Origin: a virus
IMG/VR virus record: IMGVR_UViG_3300020054_000866
Location: 45,823 to 109,822 of that record
DNA: 64,000 nucleotides
Reading direction: 5' to 3' (one strand)
Position numbers and translations under genes: made by a program. The notes below the pieces were generated by a model. The model had not been told where the DNA came from. It saw only the letters and a program-made list of their open reading frames with translations, and made no database searches. This document shows positions 47,101 to 53,806 of the stretch, one piece after another (the stretch's first letter is position 1; each line of letters opens with the position of its first letter).

Positions 47101-50100
47101 GTAGATGTCAACCTTGTGCGCGCCATCTGGGACCTCGAACATCGAGTCAAACTCGCTCTCGAATTCTGGAGAAATCCCAGACGGAGTCTTAGACTCGCTT
47201 GGCATCGGCGAGATTTTGTCAATAGAGAACGTTCTCTCTTCCATCTCGCCATCGACGTCTAAGAACCCGACGACGTTAGTTAGCCCGTTCTTCGGGTTAC
47301 TGTAAATGCGACTTGGAGTAAACGTTCTCTCCTTGCCGCTGTACATGAACCGAACTGTTCCGCCGGCCTCCATCGCGTCTTCTATTGCAGATCTAATGCC
47401 GAAGAAGCTCGTATCTGTAATATCAGCGGGCCCGCCAGTGTATAGCTCTGGGTCTATGTCTGGAGTAACCCCGTCAAAGATGTCTGGGTCGCCGTCACCT
47501 TCGGTTAGTTTCTGGAAAAGCTCGGCGTTCTCCTCGTCATCGTTGCTGAAACGTGCGTTAAGTGCACCGTCAGTCTCAGCGTCGCCAAGGAAGCTGCGAG
47601 CCTCCTCTGGAGTCAGCCTAGGCTTATCAAACGTAACAACAACCTTGCGTTCATCGCCCATTCCAAGAGGAGACCCGTCAAGACTGTCGTACAGACTGTC
47701 ATTCTCTTCGATGTACCCGCCGGCGTCATTAACACGCTTAACGAGATCTTCGGTGAAGTCCTCTTCAACCATTGGGAACGCAATTTGAACGCCATCGCCC
47801 TTAGGCTTAGTGTTCATTGGGCTAAGCGGATCGCTGCCGTCACCTTCGGTCGGAGGCGTGATGTCGTCATCGGTTGGCTTGAAGAAGTCAAGAACCTCTT
47901 GGCCGAAGTTATCTCTGATCTCAGCGTCAAAGTCAGTAACTGACGGATCGCTTGAGTCTGCTCTGAACGCGACCTCGACGTCTTCTTCAGCGTCCTCTGG
48001 CGCGCGAACAATGGCAGTGACAATGTAGTTGCCAGGGCTTGGCTCCTCAAGAAATACCTCAGCGAGCTCGCCTTCGTACTCTGCGCTTATTGAGCCCTCT
48101 CGGTACTCACTCGAGGATACGGGAACCTGGCCTTCTGGGGTCTTGCCTTCTACAATGTCCTCAAGTTCGCCGTAGAAATCTTCTGTATCGTCGTCACCGT
48201 AGTAGAACGAGATTTTGTCGAAGTCGGCAACGTCTTCCCAGGACACTCTTTGAGTATCTGGAGAAGAAAGTCTTACTCCGTTCTCGTCGTGAGTGTACGT
48301 TACGTCAAAGCCGTCTTCGTCAGACTCAGTTACTACGCCGTAACCGTTCGGGCCCTGGACAATTGTCGCAATTCCTCTCTCGAGTTCGTCTTTTTCGGAA
48401 GGTTGGCGATCTACTTTCTTGAGAGTGGTGCCAGGTCTGCCTGTTTCGTCGCCTTTTGACTTGTCGTAGTCGATGACGCGGTCCATGACGTCTGTGATTT
48501 GAGAGTCCCTGCTTGGAGTTTCAGCAGCAGGTTTGCCGGAGTCAAGCTCGGGGAAGAACATGCCAGCCTGACCAGGCCTGTAGACCGTGTAGCCCTCATC
48601 GCCAGCAGCGTAGTCCCCATAGTACTTGGGCTTTCTTGGCCCACTCTTAGCAACTTCGTAGCCGCGGGACTGTAACTCCGCGATAATGGAACTAGCAGAG
48701 TACTCAGACTTATCCGCAAACAGTGAATAGCCTCTGTCAAACGGTCTCTCCGCTCTCTTGCCATGTTTTGCGAGCTCCGCCATGAGCTCTTCGTCTGTCA
48801 TCTGCTCGAGCTCTTTAGCCTTCTTGTCGTCGCGCTTTGGCCGAGGCTTCACTGGCTTCACTGGGGGGAAGAGATCACGTCTCTCCTCCTCAAGGAACTT
48901 TTCTATAGCTTTTCGAGCATCTCTCTCTGCGCGCTCTGCTTCTTTCTTTTCGCGCTCTTCTTCTTTTCTTCTCTCTTCGACAATTCTTGAGGTGTCCATC
49001 GGGCTAATCGGGTAGCCATCTGGAAACACGTCTTTTGGAAATACACCTGGCTCATCAGCACGACTGTTTATCCACTTACGCCATTCCTCGTAAGTCATGT
49101 CTCGTGGGCCTGCGCCAATTTGATTCTTCCACGCCTCGTACGCCTCGCGGGAGTCGTCAAACATTTTTTCTCCGCTAGGGAAACGCGCCTCAGCAGCGTC
49201 TACCTCGCGGGCACCCTCTACAATCCTCTCGAGTTCACCATAGAAATCTTCTTGCTCCTCGGGTCTGAATGAAACTTCTTGGAAGTCCTCAGTGACGTCT
49301 CCCCAGGCAACTGTCCGAGTTTCTGGAGAATCAAGTTTGTTCCCGTCCCTGTCGTGCGTGTACAGGATGTCGATGCCGTCGTCATCTATATCGGTGATTA
49401 GGCCAGAGCCGTTTGGCTCACTGACAATTGTCGCAATATCATTCTCGATTTCCTCTCGTTCGAGGACATCCTCTCTTATGTAGTCAGATTTGAGAGCTCG
49501 ATCTATAACGTCTGCAATTTGAGAGTCTCGGGTCGGGAATTCAGTGGCACCCTCTGCGTCAGCAGCCTCCTGTAGAACCTTCTCATATGCCGGCGAGTCA
49601 TCTTTCGCGGCGCGCTGCACGTCAGCCCACGACTTGCCGTCAGCGACCTTTTCGCCAATGGAGTTGTCTGTGAGATCAGCACGATGGAGACTGTAGTCTC
49701 CGGTCTCAAGATTCTTTCGAACGAAGTAGCCGTCATCAGATACGAACTGCTCAAAGCCGGCGTCACCGCTATCTGCTCTCGACCACCCCGTGGGAGCGTC
49801 GAGACGACTGATTTCTCCTTCTCGAACGAGCGACTCGCGGCCGCCGGTAACTCTGTCGAGCTCTACCTCCGGGATCTCCTTAAGCGCTTCTCTCGAGATA
49901 ATCGCCTTCGAAGACACGCCCTTTGACGAAGGGAGCGCGTAGATGCCGCCTGGAAGACTTGGGCTGTCAGTGATCTCGATCTCGATGTCATCGTCGCCAG
50001 ACGCTCCAACAACACGTCCGGAGACTGAGAAAATGCTGCCATCAAGATCTAAGTTGAAGCTAAAGCCGCCGCCCATGAAGGCGAATCGACCGTAACGATC

Positions 50101-50721
50101 GCGTCGCTGCATTCTCGCGCGAAGCGAGCGAGCAGCTCTTGAGTTGCCACCGATGCCGAAGCCACCAACAGCAACAATGCTAAGAGGCTCCGGAGCAATA
50201 GCGTCGTCGAGGCGCAGGTAAGTTGGCACAGCACCTGACGGCGCGACAGACAGACGGGTGAACGCGTGAACTCTCTCTGACGAGCCGGGGAACGCCGAGT
50301 ACGCGGCTGAAACAAGCGCGCGATAGCTGTCATCAATGAACGGGTCAGCCGCAAGCCAACGAGCATTCGCGTGACGAAGCGACGCGCTGTTCATCTTATG
50401 ACTCTTTGTCGACGCCGGATGCGACACTGGAAGCAAATCGCAGTGACGCATCGACTGAGAAGTTTGTGTATTAGAAGTGCAGAGTGAGATAAACTGTGAC
50501 ACCTCGCGAAGAGCGTTGAACACTCTTACTCGAGGGTCGTGCGTCACTGTTCGCGCCAGTGAACGGTTCGCTACAGCAATCGCAGCAGCAACAGCAACTC
50601 TGCGCTCCGGAAGAACGCGGCTGTTCGCATCAGCAACAAGCGCAAGAACGTCGGTACGGATCTTTATTCCGTACTGATGAATGAACTTACTCTTTGCAAC
50701 ACTTCTGTTTCTTGTTTTCAC
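35155..50721 (-). CDS. Giant 5188-residue multidomain polyvalent protein (ART, kinase, DnaQ, UvrD helicase, NUDIX)
   Basis: A single uninterrupted frame of 15.6 kb. Approximate domains: ~90 DLLPVSHP; ~207 RDRYGRFAFMGG; two ~85-residue repeats at ~418-500 and ~775-858; WYL-like ~1100-1175; ADP-ribosyltransferase 1 ~1500-1625 (LYRVLN, STFSMD, EQEW); HipA/PI-kinase-like ~1655-1830 (GSNPGGFY, YYVK, NWDSVG, LDPGGSL); DnaQ ~2015-2200 (FDYETTG, NVPFDTEV, HRADADAE); UvrD-type helicase ~2345-2925 (AGTGKTSTL, DEAQDINP, GDGNQAIYGFRGA, HRAKGLEW); ART 2 ~3520-3665; ART 3 ~3800-3965 (KMYRGI, EGEVIAYG); NUDIX ~4270-4400 (GLPGGAHRNRR ... EETAEEIG). The GTG overlaps the upstream stop. A late-operon position after portal suggests packaging and injection. 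Confidence 0.85.
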   Translation of the reverse strand: MKTRNRSVAKSKFIHQYGIKIRTDVLALVADANSRVLPERRVAVAAAIAVANRSLARTVTHDPRVRVFNALREVSQFISLCTSNTQTSQSMRHCDLLPVSHPASTKSHKMNSASLRHANARWLAADPFIDDSYRALVSAAYSAFPGSSERVHAFTRLSVAPSGAVPTYLRLDDAIAPEPLSIVAVGGFGIGGNSRAARSLRARMQRRDRYGRFAFMGGGFSFNLDLDGSIFSVSGRVVGASGDDDIEIEITDSPSLPGGIYALPSSKGVSSKAIISREALKEIPEVELDRVTGGRESLVREGEISRLDAPTGWSRADSGDAGFEQFVSDDGYFVRKNLETGDYSLHRADLTDNSIGEKVADGKSWADVQRAAKDDSPAYEKVLQEAADAEGATEFPTRDSQIADVIDRALKSDYIREDVLEREEIENDIATIVSEPNGSGLITDIDDDGIDILYTHDRDGNKLDSPETRTVAWGDVTEDFQEVSFRPEEQEDFYGELERIVEGAREVDAAEARFPSGEKMFDDSREAYEAWKNQIGAGPRDMTYEEWRKWINSRADEPGVFPKDVFPDGYPISPMDTSRIVEERRKEEEREKKEAERAERDARKAIEKFLEEERRDLFPPVKPVKPRPKRDDKKAKELEQMTDEELMAELAKHGKRAERPFDRGYSLFADKSEYSASSIIAELQSRGYEVAKSGPRKPKYYGDYAAGDEGYTVYRPGQAGMFFPELDSGKPAAETPSRDSQITDVMDRVIDYDKSKGDETGRPGTTLKKVDRQPSEKDELERGIATIVQGPNGYGVVTESDEDGFDVTYTHDENGVRLSSPDTQRVSWEDVADFDKISFYYGDDDTEDFYGELEDIVEGKTPEGQVPVSSSEYREGSISAEYEGELAEVFLEEPSPGNYIVTAIVRAPEDAEEDVEVAFRADSSDPSVTDFDAEIRDNFGQEVLDFFKPTDDDITPPTEGDGSDPLSPMNTKPKGDGVQIAFPMVEEDFTEDLVKRVNDAGGYIEENDSLYDSLDGSPLGMGDERKVVVTFDKPRLTPEEARSFLGDAETDGALNARFSNDDEENAELFQKLTEGDGDPDIFDGVTPDIDPELYTGGPADITDTSFFGIRSAIEDAMEAGGTVRFMYSGKERTFTPSRIYSNPKNGLTNVVGFLDVDGEMEERTFSIDKISPMPSESKTPSGISPEFESEFDSMFEVPDGAHKVDIYSMYEPRGRTDETSEDYTDDPSELSTRFSQEELAKALREAVMPSESGDRAEGLGNLEFSDGDETVPAEALYEALQMSGVDADIILAGIYDSAFDDPNRVSNVERLQEFKGDMFDSPEYSPARSEIPQTQGEADRVTAQKAQRTGQSLDNERAQRAVELMRSHEETNPKIKEIADQIIFGRSDDPVLSFDEAFERFYPLSKSDDPADREAFRAFWGIVMSIDGGDGGDLAEPDVISPEDSRMRMLGAISNILERDGVDGDIASIAEDAYYEMIEEYGQYADYINGKKAISSGSDDLSADTTAAAFYRIVSSAASPNNRPLYRVLNIHKDNPEIETLLTEGSTFSMDARPFTAQEIADGSLMSRLFFPTGVNERRIVLEVPPGEIDSLNVSDMSFVPDEQEWIGFGELQVVSVREQSNEFGVETIVQVRRADAAAPEAPSAATAYDPDADDIETWSRTGGQAGSNPGGFYETPDGRRYYVKSPRSQSHAENEVLASAFYEMLGVPAARVRLGREDGDTRIVSTLIEDADTGDFEFRVDGGDTEYLDKVRQGFVADAWLANWDSVGLVYDNIVTDGNGDPVRLDPGGSLMYRARGAEKGSAFGNNVTELDTLRDPDLNPQAASVFGDIDDATLQAAAKRLRDITPSQIDETVDSIVSDPDDAALLKERLKARRQSILDRFGIQEGQDDPDLFPDPEPLTDAMGYQAQDLVPGDITATDSFVVEKVFRDSETPKGKVSIQGYYPGHESQRKEWNEDTEIEVSRGGTTPPKGDKPALHRPKRPYSPRSQETFSGDMRDLLEGAESWEEVAEIIRGTEIVYFDYETTGIGDGELNRPVQIGAVRIVNGEVVDRFNMYMNPEFRLSDWSKENLKREDGELVTDEWLETQPSMREAHERFIEFVGDRPILGGQNVPFDTEVLQRTLGEQGLELEIGGTIDSLPMARGTLPTWSSGSPDGPSQVGRDGKRRSSNSLGPVAEYLGVELGNWHRADADAEAAWDITDAMLTRASAPDADVSTESFDGREAEKIAQDRAEYDAAMSVYKDELADYEAAKAVAAAWNCGGAGITAAVGDGEGPCDVPDPDDMINNATPDESIVDPEGVPGGATDSNVSMADALDDGVVERPEKDGVNVKDPYADEKFPPTAQQRDVVDAVLTGENVVVRALAGTGKTSTLKLIARRLKKEQPKKRIAYVAFNKSIQLEADATMPGNVESRTGDSIAWRAIGSSLTDKRKKNRFNNKPSKLANDLGITGQPSPDEPDKDMTATQVYRAINKAVTNYTISADDEIGPQHFEFDNVPDEWIAKAGEIWDDLKSPSGVLPFNNNHATKIWALSRPDLSADGSGLDYKADVIFFDEAQDINPVIGKVIADQTAQVVYVGDGNQAIYGFRGAEDELQKISAPNDLPLTKSWRFGPQIAGIGNRFLAALGSDYRIEGGGPDGKILPRGGMPDADAVLVRSNAGAVREIYRELEAGRKVGVTKSFKEDLERFVRHADWLKSGARLDDRPQMHEDLAPFSSWDEVVKSLEDEDNKKLEFLVDLVDSEGVDGLYDMLGRLIPYTTNADVSSDELPSAPPLMPSEVASGSSGEVANGVMFEVSGDRVKLSGKTFDTKESIKALGFKWNAADKSWVRSIKGDDNRARTLNELRSKLAGDGSADRPDVVVSTAHRAKGLEWDRVRIGDDFRGPRVDGETGATIMPADEELRLAYVAVTRAQKQLDPGSLEYIYGYTTEADESPNLPSAPEADVPEAPEAPEAPPVPVEIDPERRAAEVAKYNLEDLGEGELDAVGSENSYIRQMFSDTWEAWVDGQSIGTAPTQEEIVEMYNERVGEVVDSRLSASEEVAETRDEVAPGGTPESPEALEGDMPLPPPSPDEAPVDTSGAIIEEVAFDPKTQKTFGDDLSEATDDLEMVKDDIYSKGSTGKKFKDALQRAIDAISDYTDGKISLSEAVSRLRNEEDGLDEFSTSTGKTKLDYDFAHGSVRDARRILDGSVYGPAEIGKGLPPEGSGLGFSKDGVFIKPGMRVRDKWGYAGTVVRYNESGGYVNVYILKDIDHRDPDKLGEKAKKSYGPKKYIDSKGTTALTVIKDGDDNSPWIDSGKVPEGKKPKNLDSQLEELRKMGDDDGEGPMGVEPPSPKPDDSGDSGEAPAGTTEALRENVEDNRRDDAWTGEESDRPESPGTDVAQASKNITEALRDSENPEYTADDETIKDLLREEIGQTSPDDTFITISPPSGFETTIRRSDAIAVVGDSPKVDAPEGAPNNDALAEEKQLKERIKVFEAKGGLTREEAEEYVALSKRINELRFDRRKDAKASVEDVADAAERLSTLSPETNLAAYKDLFKNKGVYTAIKSAASGVFFNADTDVDKIMDGDDPETSPQDFYDAFKATREALRSQYGDTVPLFRAVGAQKKKSTTNWATTREFVEQFGDNVVEELVPVERIAAVHVTRNGKYHEVIVLDEDYDISDLVDSPTVDAESEVSEKIKNFEPDDVLYSDDDELTSEFELAGFLQSRDVADRTISLLEEYLENNSKEENEYLDDLVDVLSNALQDDDNIGLKDVVSERIEFAESDDVKKKEALRALVAFLTFFDGGILDGYGTTERYLGGALSKIDKPSSMKDVVKFAQENKLPVSYGDLLRSQLKLVQGEEQIGGEEPSVAGAFFRLLTRLSESSPYSGKMYRGIVNNESTEDFITEGSTVTIPPRSFSKDVETSEEFGDIILEVDGEDAIGVDVSELSTWDEGEVIAYGSFKVDSVEDRGDGSYYVKLVKSQKSESLEEKVKSLEENTQDTETSDVDSPVDGDDSDAGEFSDSERAIIEGAGFEPGSVEDASYRISALRIIDSQREEQGKSQSDFTEQKVQLFIENIAKAVSEKHDTYSESPSKELARDYYSIASDEWLDANLVDARHPRPTREIVVKALESLNPFRVGSPHHIAWSRVLNSQLEETYDNAGILPDYEGRLTTPQTNKVFYFIEGDLKAKVESGKWRKYIEDADPEWVEQNINSSGEISNQKSIYPLQKATYKGVEFSQIDDDVWVAESFIDRYDVNVDDPDVLLPMFIPMGDGGADSAGEGYFFSAEKQRFWGRYGAGGALISFVDDDGEVKYVLGKRATWIPGGGGKWGLPGGAHRNRRNAEDPRTTAIEETAEEIGISINALTVPDFIHENDVTQDWRYSTVGFTVSAEDAKSAKISDNETSEIKFFTADELLRMVGTGELHPSLDEFMPELLERHSEALRARAETAKMSKNFTDYSNEDPFEVDEISEVLAKEYRQIFDEQGIPETVMGNTMAVVAAVRHAYSSEIDKSERGYLGELARIRDILNFARVAAVDINYNRRPDTPDGDAKPYNGAIETQTLAMISQGDVVGASIYLHAAIGEATDPEVRAVLGEFKNALINGRFKDIEVKDDWTISKKNQSSIGKNAVGGKDSWVAVATTLRESIESIKRIMADNPEAARKVSKLFMSDPALAARVAASRFLGPGRELREDVDVLPLTSSAFDDVPSMTEAISIANSADKKSIATSTLFDGSDIEDGEVEISRVKRNFSDKVKTQMSFKLTAWAAERLTAVAKQRARDDDSGWSVSTSTGTDRMRNTVIGYALYNTFIQVDDNGVKYVGESNDIRKEDGNGRLYLDRSMQELVYQGDGFSIRIATTSSGSSYSSPYTGLYNEEGGAVQGGSDNLIADVNRVRILFDDDNPSSEVVELAMKVAGVRDPRPATEQDIELLVENRAISVLSSEGNYNNPAFTTSGANRDRIVQELRQLYPSLFDYTVATDPATGKVEIRHSQELVDALRKRIALGGGESFWHAGNLPASYSETFDDSWITESEAAAKVVLRVLGLSEPDDIGAGVPGIVSSRKRFDSGIGIEGQSSYADYGTGSAEYAYISRATPRSIQMDPTSTYSTTNYAFELDPDVILSRLDIWANETDRFGARSERDPYNEMTSFDAYEILVKGAISPSAIKKVHVGTQVRENILVSLEARGISEINGVPVEDFFVLFERIY

Positions 50722-51386
50722 GACGTTGCCTCGCCTGTGTAACGTGGTAATAGATCTCGATCTCTGCTGTATCCTAGAAGTGTCACTAAATCCTTAGCAC
50801 GGTCAAACGGGTTTTCGTCATTAGCGAGCGCGCGCTTCCACGCGGCTCGAACGGATGGAATGAACTCGTAGCCGAAGCCCGAGTACTCGGCCATCGCAAC
50901 AATTGCTTCCTCTGGAGATGCATACTCGCTCTCATCGAGAATTTCAACAAACAACTCTTCATACACCGGGCGTGTACCTGCGGTAATCGCCGAAGCGTCT
51001 TTCTTTGACGACCTCGGATGCGTCGCCGGAAGAAGATCGTTATCTTGGGTGTAGTTTGGGTTTGACGGCTTACCGGAGCGAAGAAGCTTTAGATACGCGT
51101 TCACTCTTGCCATCGCCCATTGATCTCGTGTCTTGCCTGGGCGATGAGATGTTGAAAACGCGCCTGCACCGCGGCGGTACACCGCCTTGAGCTGCCCCAT
51201 CGTCGCCTTACGGCCAGCAGACGCCTTCTTATTGTGCTCCTGCATCTTGTTGCGAAGAGCTTTTTCAGTCTTGTCTGAAAACTTTATTTTCTTAGCGTTC
51301 TTTGCCTTTGCTGAACCAGGCTTATTTTTCTTTGAGCCCTTGATTCTCTCACTCGGCTTCGCCGGAACACTGCTACTCTTTGCCAT
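50718..51386 (-). CDS. Conserved head-region protein with basic N terminus
   Basis: A product of 222 residues. The first ~45 are Lys/Ser/Ala-rich and basic. Then comes a conserved phage module: SAGRKATMGQLKAVYRRGAG, RPGKTRDQWAMARVNAYLK and QDNDLLPATHP, found in many actinophage head proteins. It ends in another DLLP motif (DRDLLPRYTG). The DLLP motif also opens the giant protein, so both may bind the same head component. Start: ATG 51386 (a GTG 3 nt earlier is possible) behind ggagg, overlapping the portal stop. Confidence 0.65.
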   Translation of the reverse strand: MAKSSSVPAKPSERIKGSKKNKPGSAKAKNAKKIKFSDKTEKALRNKMQEHNKKASAGRKATMGQLKAVYRRGAGAFSTSHRPGKTRDQWAMARVNAYLKLLRSGKPSNPNYTQDNDLLPATHPRSSKKDASAITAGTRPVYEELFVEILDESEYASPEEAIVAMAEYSGFGYEFIPSVRAAWKRALANDENPFDRAKDLVTLLGYSRDRDLLPRYTGEATS

Positions 51387-53080
51387 CACTGCGCCTCCGG
51401 TGGCTGTGGTGATTCTGGTTCTACGCCCTGCTGAGGCTCCGATGCCTGAGGCGGCGCTCCTTGAAGAAGTTGCTCGAGGCCGGGCGGCATCGGCGCGACA
51501 CTCTGCGCCTGTTGTGCTGCTTTAGCCGCCTCGAGAGCTTCAGGCGCGAACGCTCCAATCATCGCTTCAGTGAGCTCTGGAGTGATCATGCCTTTCTCGA
51601 AGACGAGACGCATCGCGACCTCCTGAGGAGTCGGCGCATCTGAATCACTGAAACCGTGAGTCTTACGCCAGGTGTCAAACGACACCGCCATGCGATCAAA
51701 GCCGCTATCAGCGTCTGCCGCGCGGTCATTACGAGTCGCAACGGCGCTTGGGTCAAACCAAACAACGATGCGCTCGACCTCTGTCTTATCGAAGCCGTTT
51801 GCAATCAGATAAGGACGAAGATATACAACGGTGAGCGCGTCGGCGATCAAAAGCATCAACGGCTCGATATGCGCCTTGTACAGTGACTCGTCGATCTGAA
51901 GAGCGTTCGAGTACTTCACGTTCGCAAGACCGGTGATGATGTCCTTTGGCACATCGAGGCCCTGAAGAATTCTCTCGAGCACACGGTCAGCACGCTGCGC
52001 AAGTGCTGGGTCAAATGAACGCTCGAACTTAAACTGCTTAATGCGATCGCCAAGTTCAGCAGGCCCACGAATAATCAGCGGAACAACGGCACTGGCGCTA
52101 TCCTCGTCTCGGATCGGTGTCGTCATCGCATCGATGAGTTGATCCTCGAATTCGTCACCCATCTCCTCGGGTGTCGCCTCCGGGTACATGTCGGTCGGAT
52201 CGTCAAACGGGTAGTCGGGGTCCGGAGACGCCGCGACACTAAGCCCGTCCGGAAGATACAACGCACCAGCGTTCAGACGAGAACGAGCGGTCGCACGGAA
52301 TGTTCTGTTCAGAAGCAGAAGCTCGGCGCAAAGATCAAGAAGACCGCGCAAGCTCGAATCAGCCTCGTCAGAGAATCTGGGGTGCGCGCGCCAAATGCGA
52401 CCAATAAACGCATTTCCCGGAAGAAGAACAAGACCTTGCTTTTGGTTCATGCTGCCGTTTCCACCAAGAATGTCCCGGCGAGGCGCAATTCCGTAGTTGT
52501 TCTTTTGGTCGATCTGTACCTCGTCAACTGAGCGAATGTCCCACGATTCTGGAGTGCCGGAGCCTGGCTTCGCTGGCATCTGAACGAGATAGCACTCGCC
52601 GGAGACGCTCAGGTTTAGTGCCGCATCTCGAATCAAACCAGCCTGACCACCGTACGCCGAGTCAAGACGGCTTAGCGCGCGCTCAGCGGCGCGTGCAAGC
52701 CTCTCGTCAACACGTGAGCTTGTACGCACCGAGATCGGAGTCTCCGCTGGATTATCAACTGTCGCCGCGTAGATACGAATTCTTGACGCAACGGACGCAA
52801 CAAGATTGAATGCGTACTTCACCTCGCCGATTGCGTCGTAGTACTCCCACGCCTCGCTCTGCCATGCGCTTGAATGAGCCTGGCGAGTAGCCTTGAACTT
52901 CTCGGCCTCGCTTCGATCGTTCAGACGAAGCTGAGTCGCGGCCGCGGTTAGTGTTCTCGGAGTCGAGTACGCCGCGGGTCGAGCAGGTGTGTACCCGGGA
53001 GGAAGAGCCGTCACAGGTGACGGAAGAGACGGTGGTGTGTATCGTCGTGACCTAGCAACTTCTCGGCGGTATACGCCCAC
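51386..53080 (-). CDS. Portal protein
   Basis: A product of about 564 residues with the actinophage portal pattern: WEYYDAIGEVKYAFNLVAS near the N terminus, RLARAAERALSRLDSAYGG, ECYLVQMPAKPG, a long helical core, then LQGLDVPKDIITGLANVKYSNA, the typical stem helix region. It ends in a Pro/Gln-rich tail. The chosen start is GTG 53080 because aggag lies 6 nt upstream; the frame extends to a TTG further up. It forms the dodecameric DNA gate at the capsid vertex. Terminase lies 3 kb upstream across the non-coding hub. Confidence 0.85.
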   Translation of the reverse strand: MGVYRREVARSRRYTPPSLPSPVTALPPGYTPARPAAYSTPRTLTAAATQLRLNDRSEAEKFKATRQAHSSAWQSEAWEYYDAIGEVKYAFNLVASVASRIRIYAATVDNPAETPISVRTSSRVDERLARAAERALSRLDSAYGGQAGLIRDAALNLSVSGECYLVQMPAKPGSGTPESWDIRSVDEVQIDQKNNYGIAPRRDILGGNGSMNQKQGLVLLPGNAFIGRIWRAHPRFSDEADSSLRGLLDLCAELLLLNRTFRATARSRLNAGALYLPDGLSVAASPDPDYPFDDPTDMYPEATPEEMGDEFEDQLIDAMTTPIRDEDSASAVVPLIIRGPAELGDRIKQFKFERSFDPALAQRADRVLERILQGLDVPKDIITGLANVKYSNALQIDESLYKAHIEPLMLLIADALTVVYLRPYLIANGFDKTEVERIVVWFDPSAVATRNDRAADADSGFDRMAVSFDTWRKTHGFSDSDAPTPQEVAMRLVFEKGMITPELTEAMIGAFAPEALEAAKAAQQAQSVAPMPPGLEQLLQGAPPQASEPQQGVEPESPQPPEAQ

Positions 53081-53141
53081 AACCTTCTCCTCGTCTCGTG
53101 ACGGAGTCAACTAAGATTCATATGTCCGGCGAACCGGGAAA

Positions 53142-53432
53142 CTAGTTGACGCGGTCTAATATCGCGCCGGCGATGAGTGAATATGCGAGAACGCATGAGA
53201 CAAACAACGTCGGCTCTTCTGCTATTTTATACATAGATACAACAAGCGTTGCTGTGTAGACACTTGCGCACCAATTGCACGTAATCAAATATCCGAGATT
53301 GATCCGTGTTGGCGGATATCTTTTCCAAATTCTCGTGCGAAGCCCGTCAAACATCGTGTCGGTCGTCACAAAACGGGTTAGCCGTGTGGCGGCTAGTCCA
53401 AGTGCAATAAACTCAAGGGCTGTCACGATCAC
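53142..53432 (-). CDS. DUF1360-family small membrane protein
   Basis: A 96-residue protein with two hydrophobic segments (FIALGLAATRLTRFVT at the start and VLAYSLIAGAILDRV at the end) around a loop with the family motif YLITCNWCASVY. This is the DUF1360 pattern, common in Bacillus and actinobacterial genomes and phages. Its function is unknown. The GTG start overlaps the upstream stop (GTGA). It is odd inside a head operon and might act at the host membrane during infection. Confidence 0.75.
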   Translation of the reverse strand: MIVTALEFIALGLAATRLTRFVTTDTMFDGLRTRIWKRYPPTRINLGYLITCNWCASVYTATLVVSMYKIAEEPTLFVSCVLAYSLIAGAILDRVN

Positions 53433-53806
53433 TCAGGGTCTCCTGTTGCATACATTGTTCGGTACGGGTTCCATGAACGCAAACGAGAGCCGCAGCCGCA
53501 GTTCGCATCCTTCTCAAGAACAATCACCTTTCCTGTCAACGTACGAAGACGTGCTGTTTTCTTCGCATCACGTGACAAAATAAGTGATTCTGGGTCATAC
53601 TTTTCGCGGAAAATCAGCATTGGCCCTTGATCAGAGTCAGACGCAATCATTATCGTGTCGCTCGTGATCACGGCGCGAACGGCGGTGACCATTCGTGAGC
53701 GAGGTATTCTCTCGTAGACCTGAAACGTCTCGTATTGATCACTTTCTACGGTGCCTGCCGGGCAGACCCGTGAGCGTAGTGGAAAGTTGTCATACAGAAT
53801 CTTCAT
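53429..53806 (-). CDS. Hypothetical protein with CGCG motif
   Basis: A 125-residue beta-rich protein (FQVYERIPRSRMVTAVRAVI) ending in a motif NCGCGSRLRSWNPYRTM that is seen in actinophage head-gene clusters. The Cys pair could hold a metal. It overlaps both neighbours by 4 nt. Function unknown; a packaging or head-vertex role is inferred only from position. Confidence 0.55.
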   Translation of the reverse strand: MKILYDNFPLRSRVCPAGTVESDQYETFQVYERIPRSRMVTAVRAVITSDTIMIASDSDQGPMLIFREKYDPESLILSRDAKKTARLRTLTGKVIVLEKDANCGCGSRLRSWNPYRTMYATGDPE

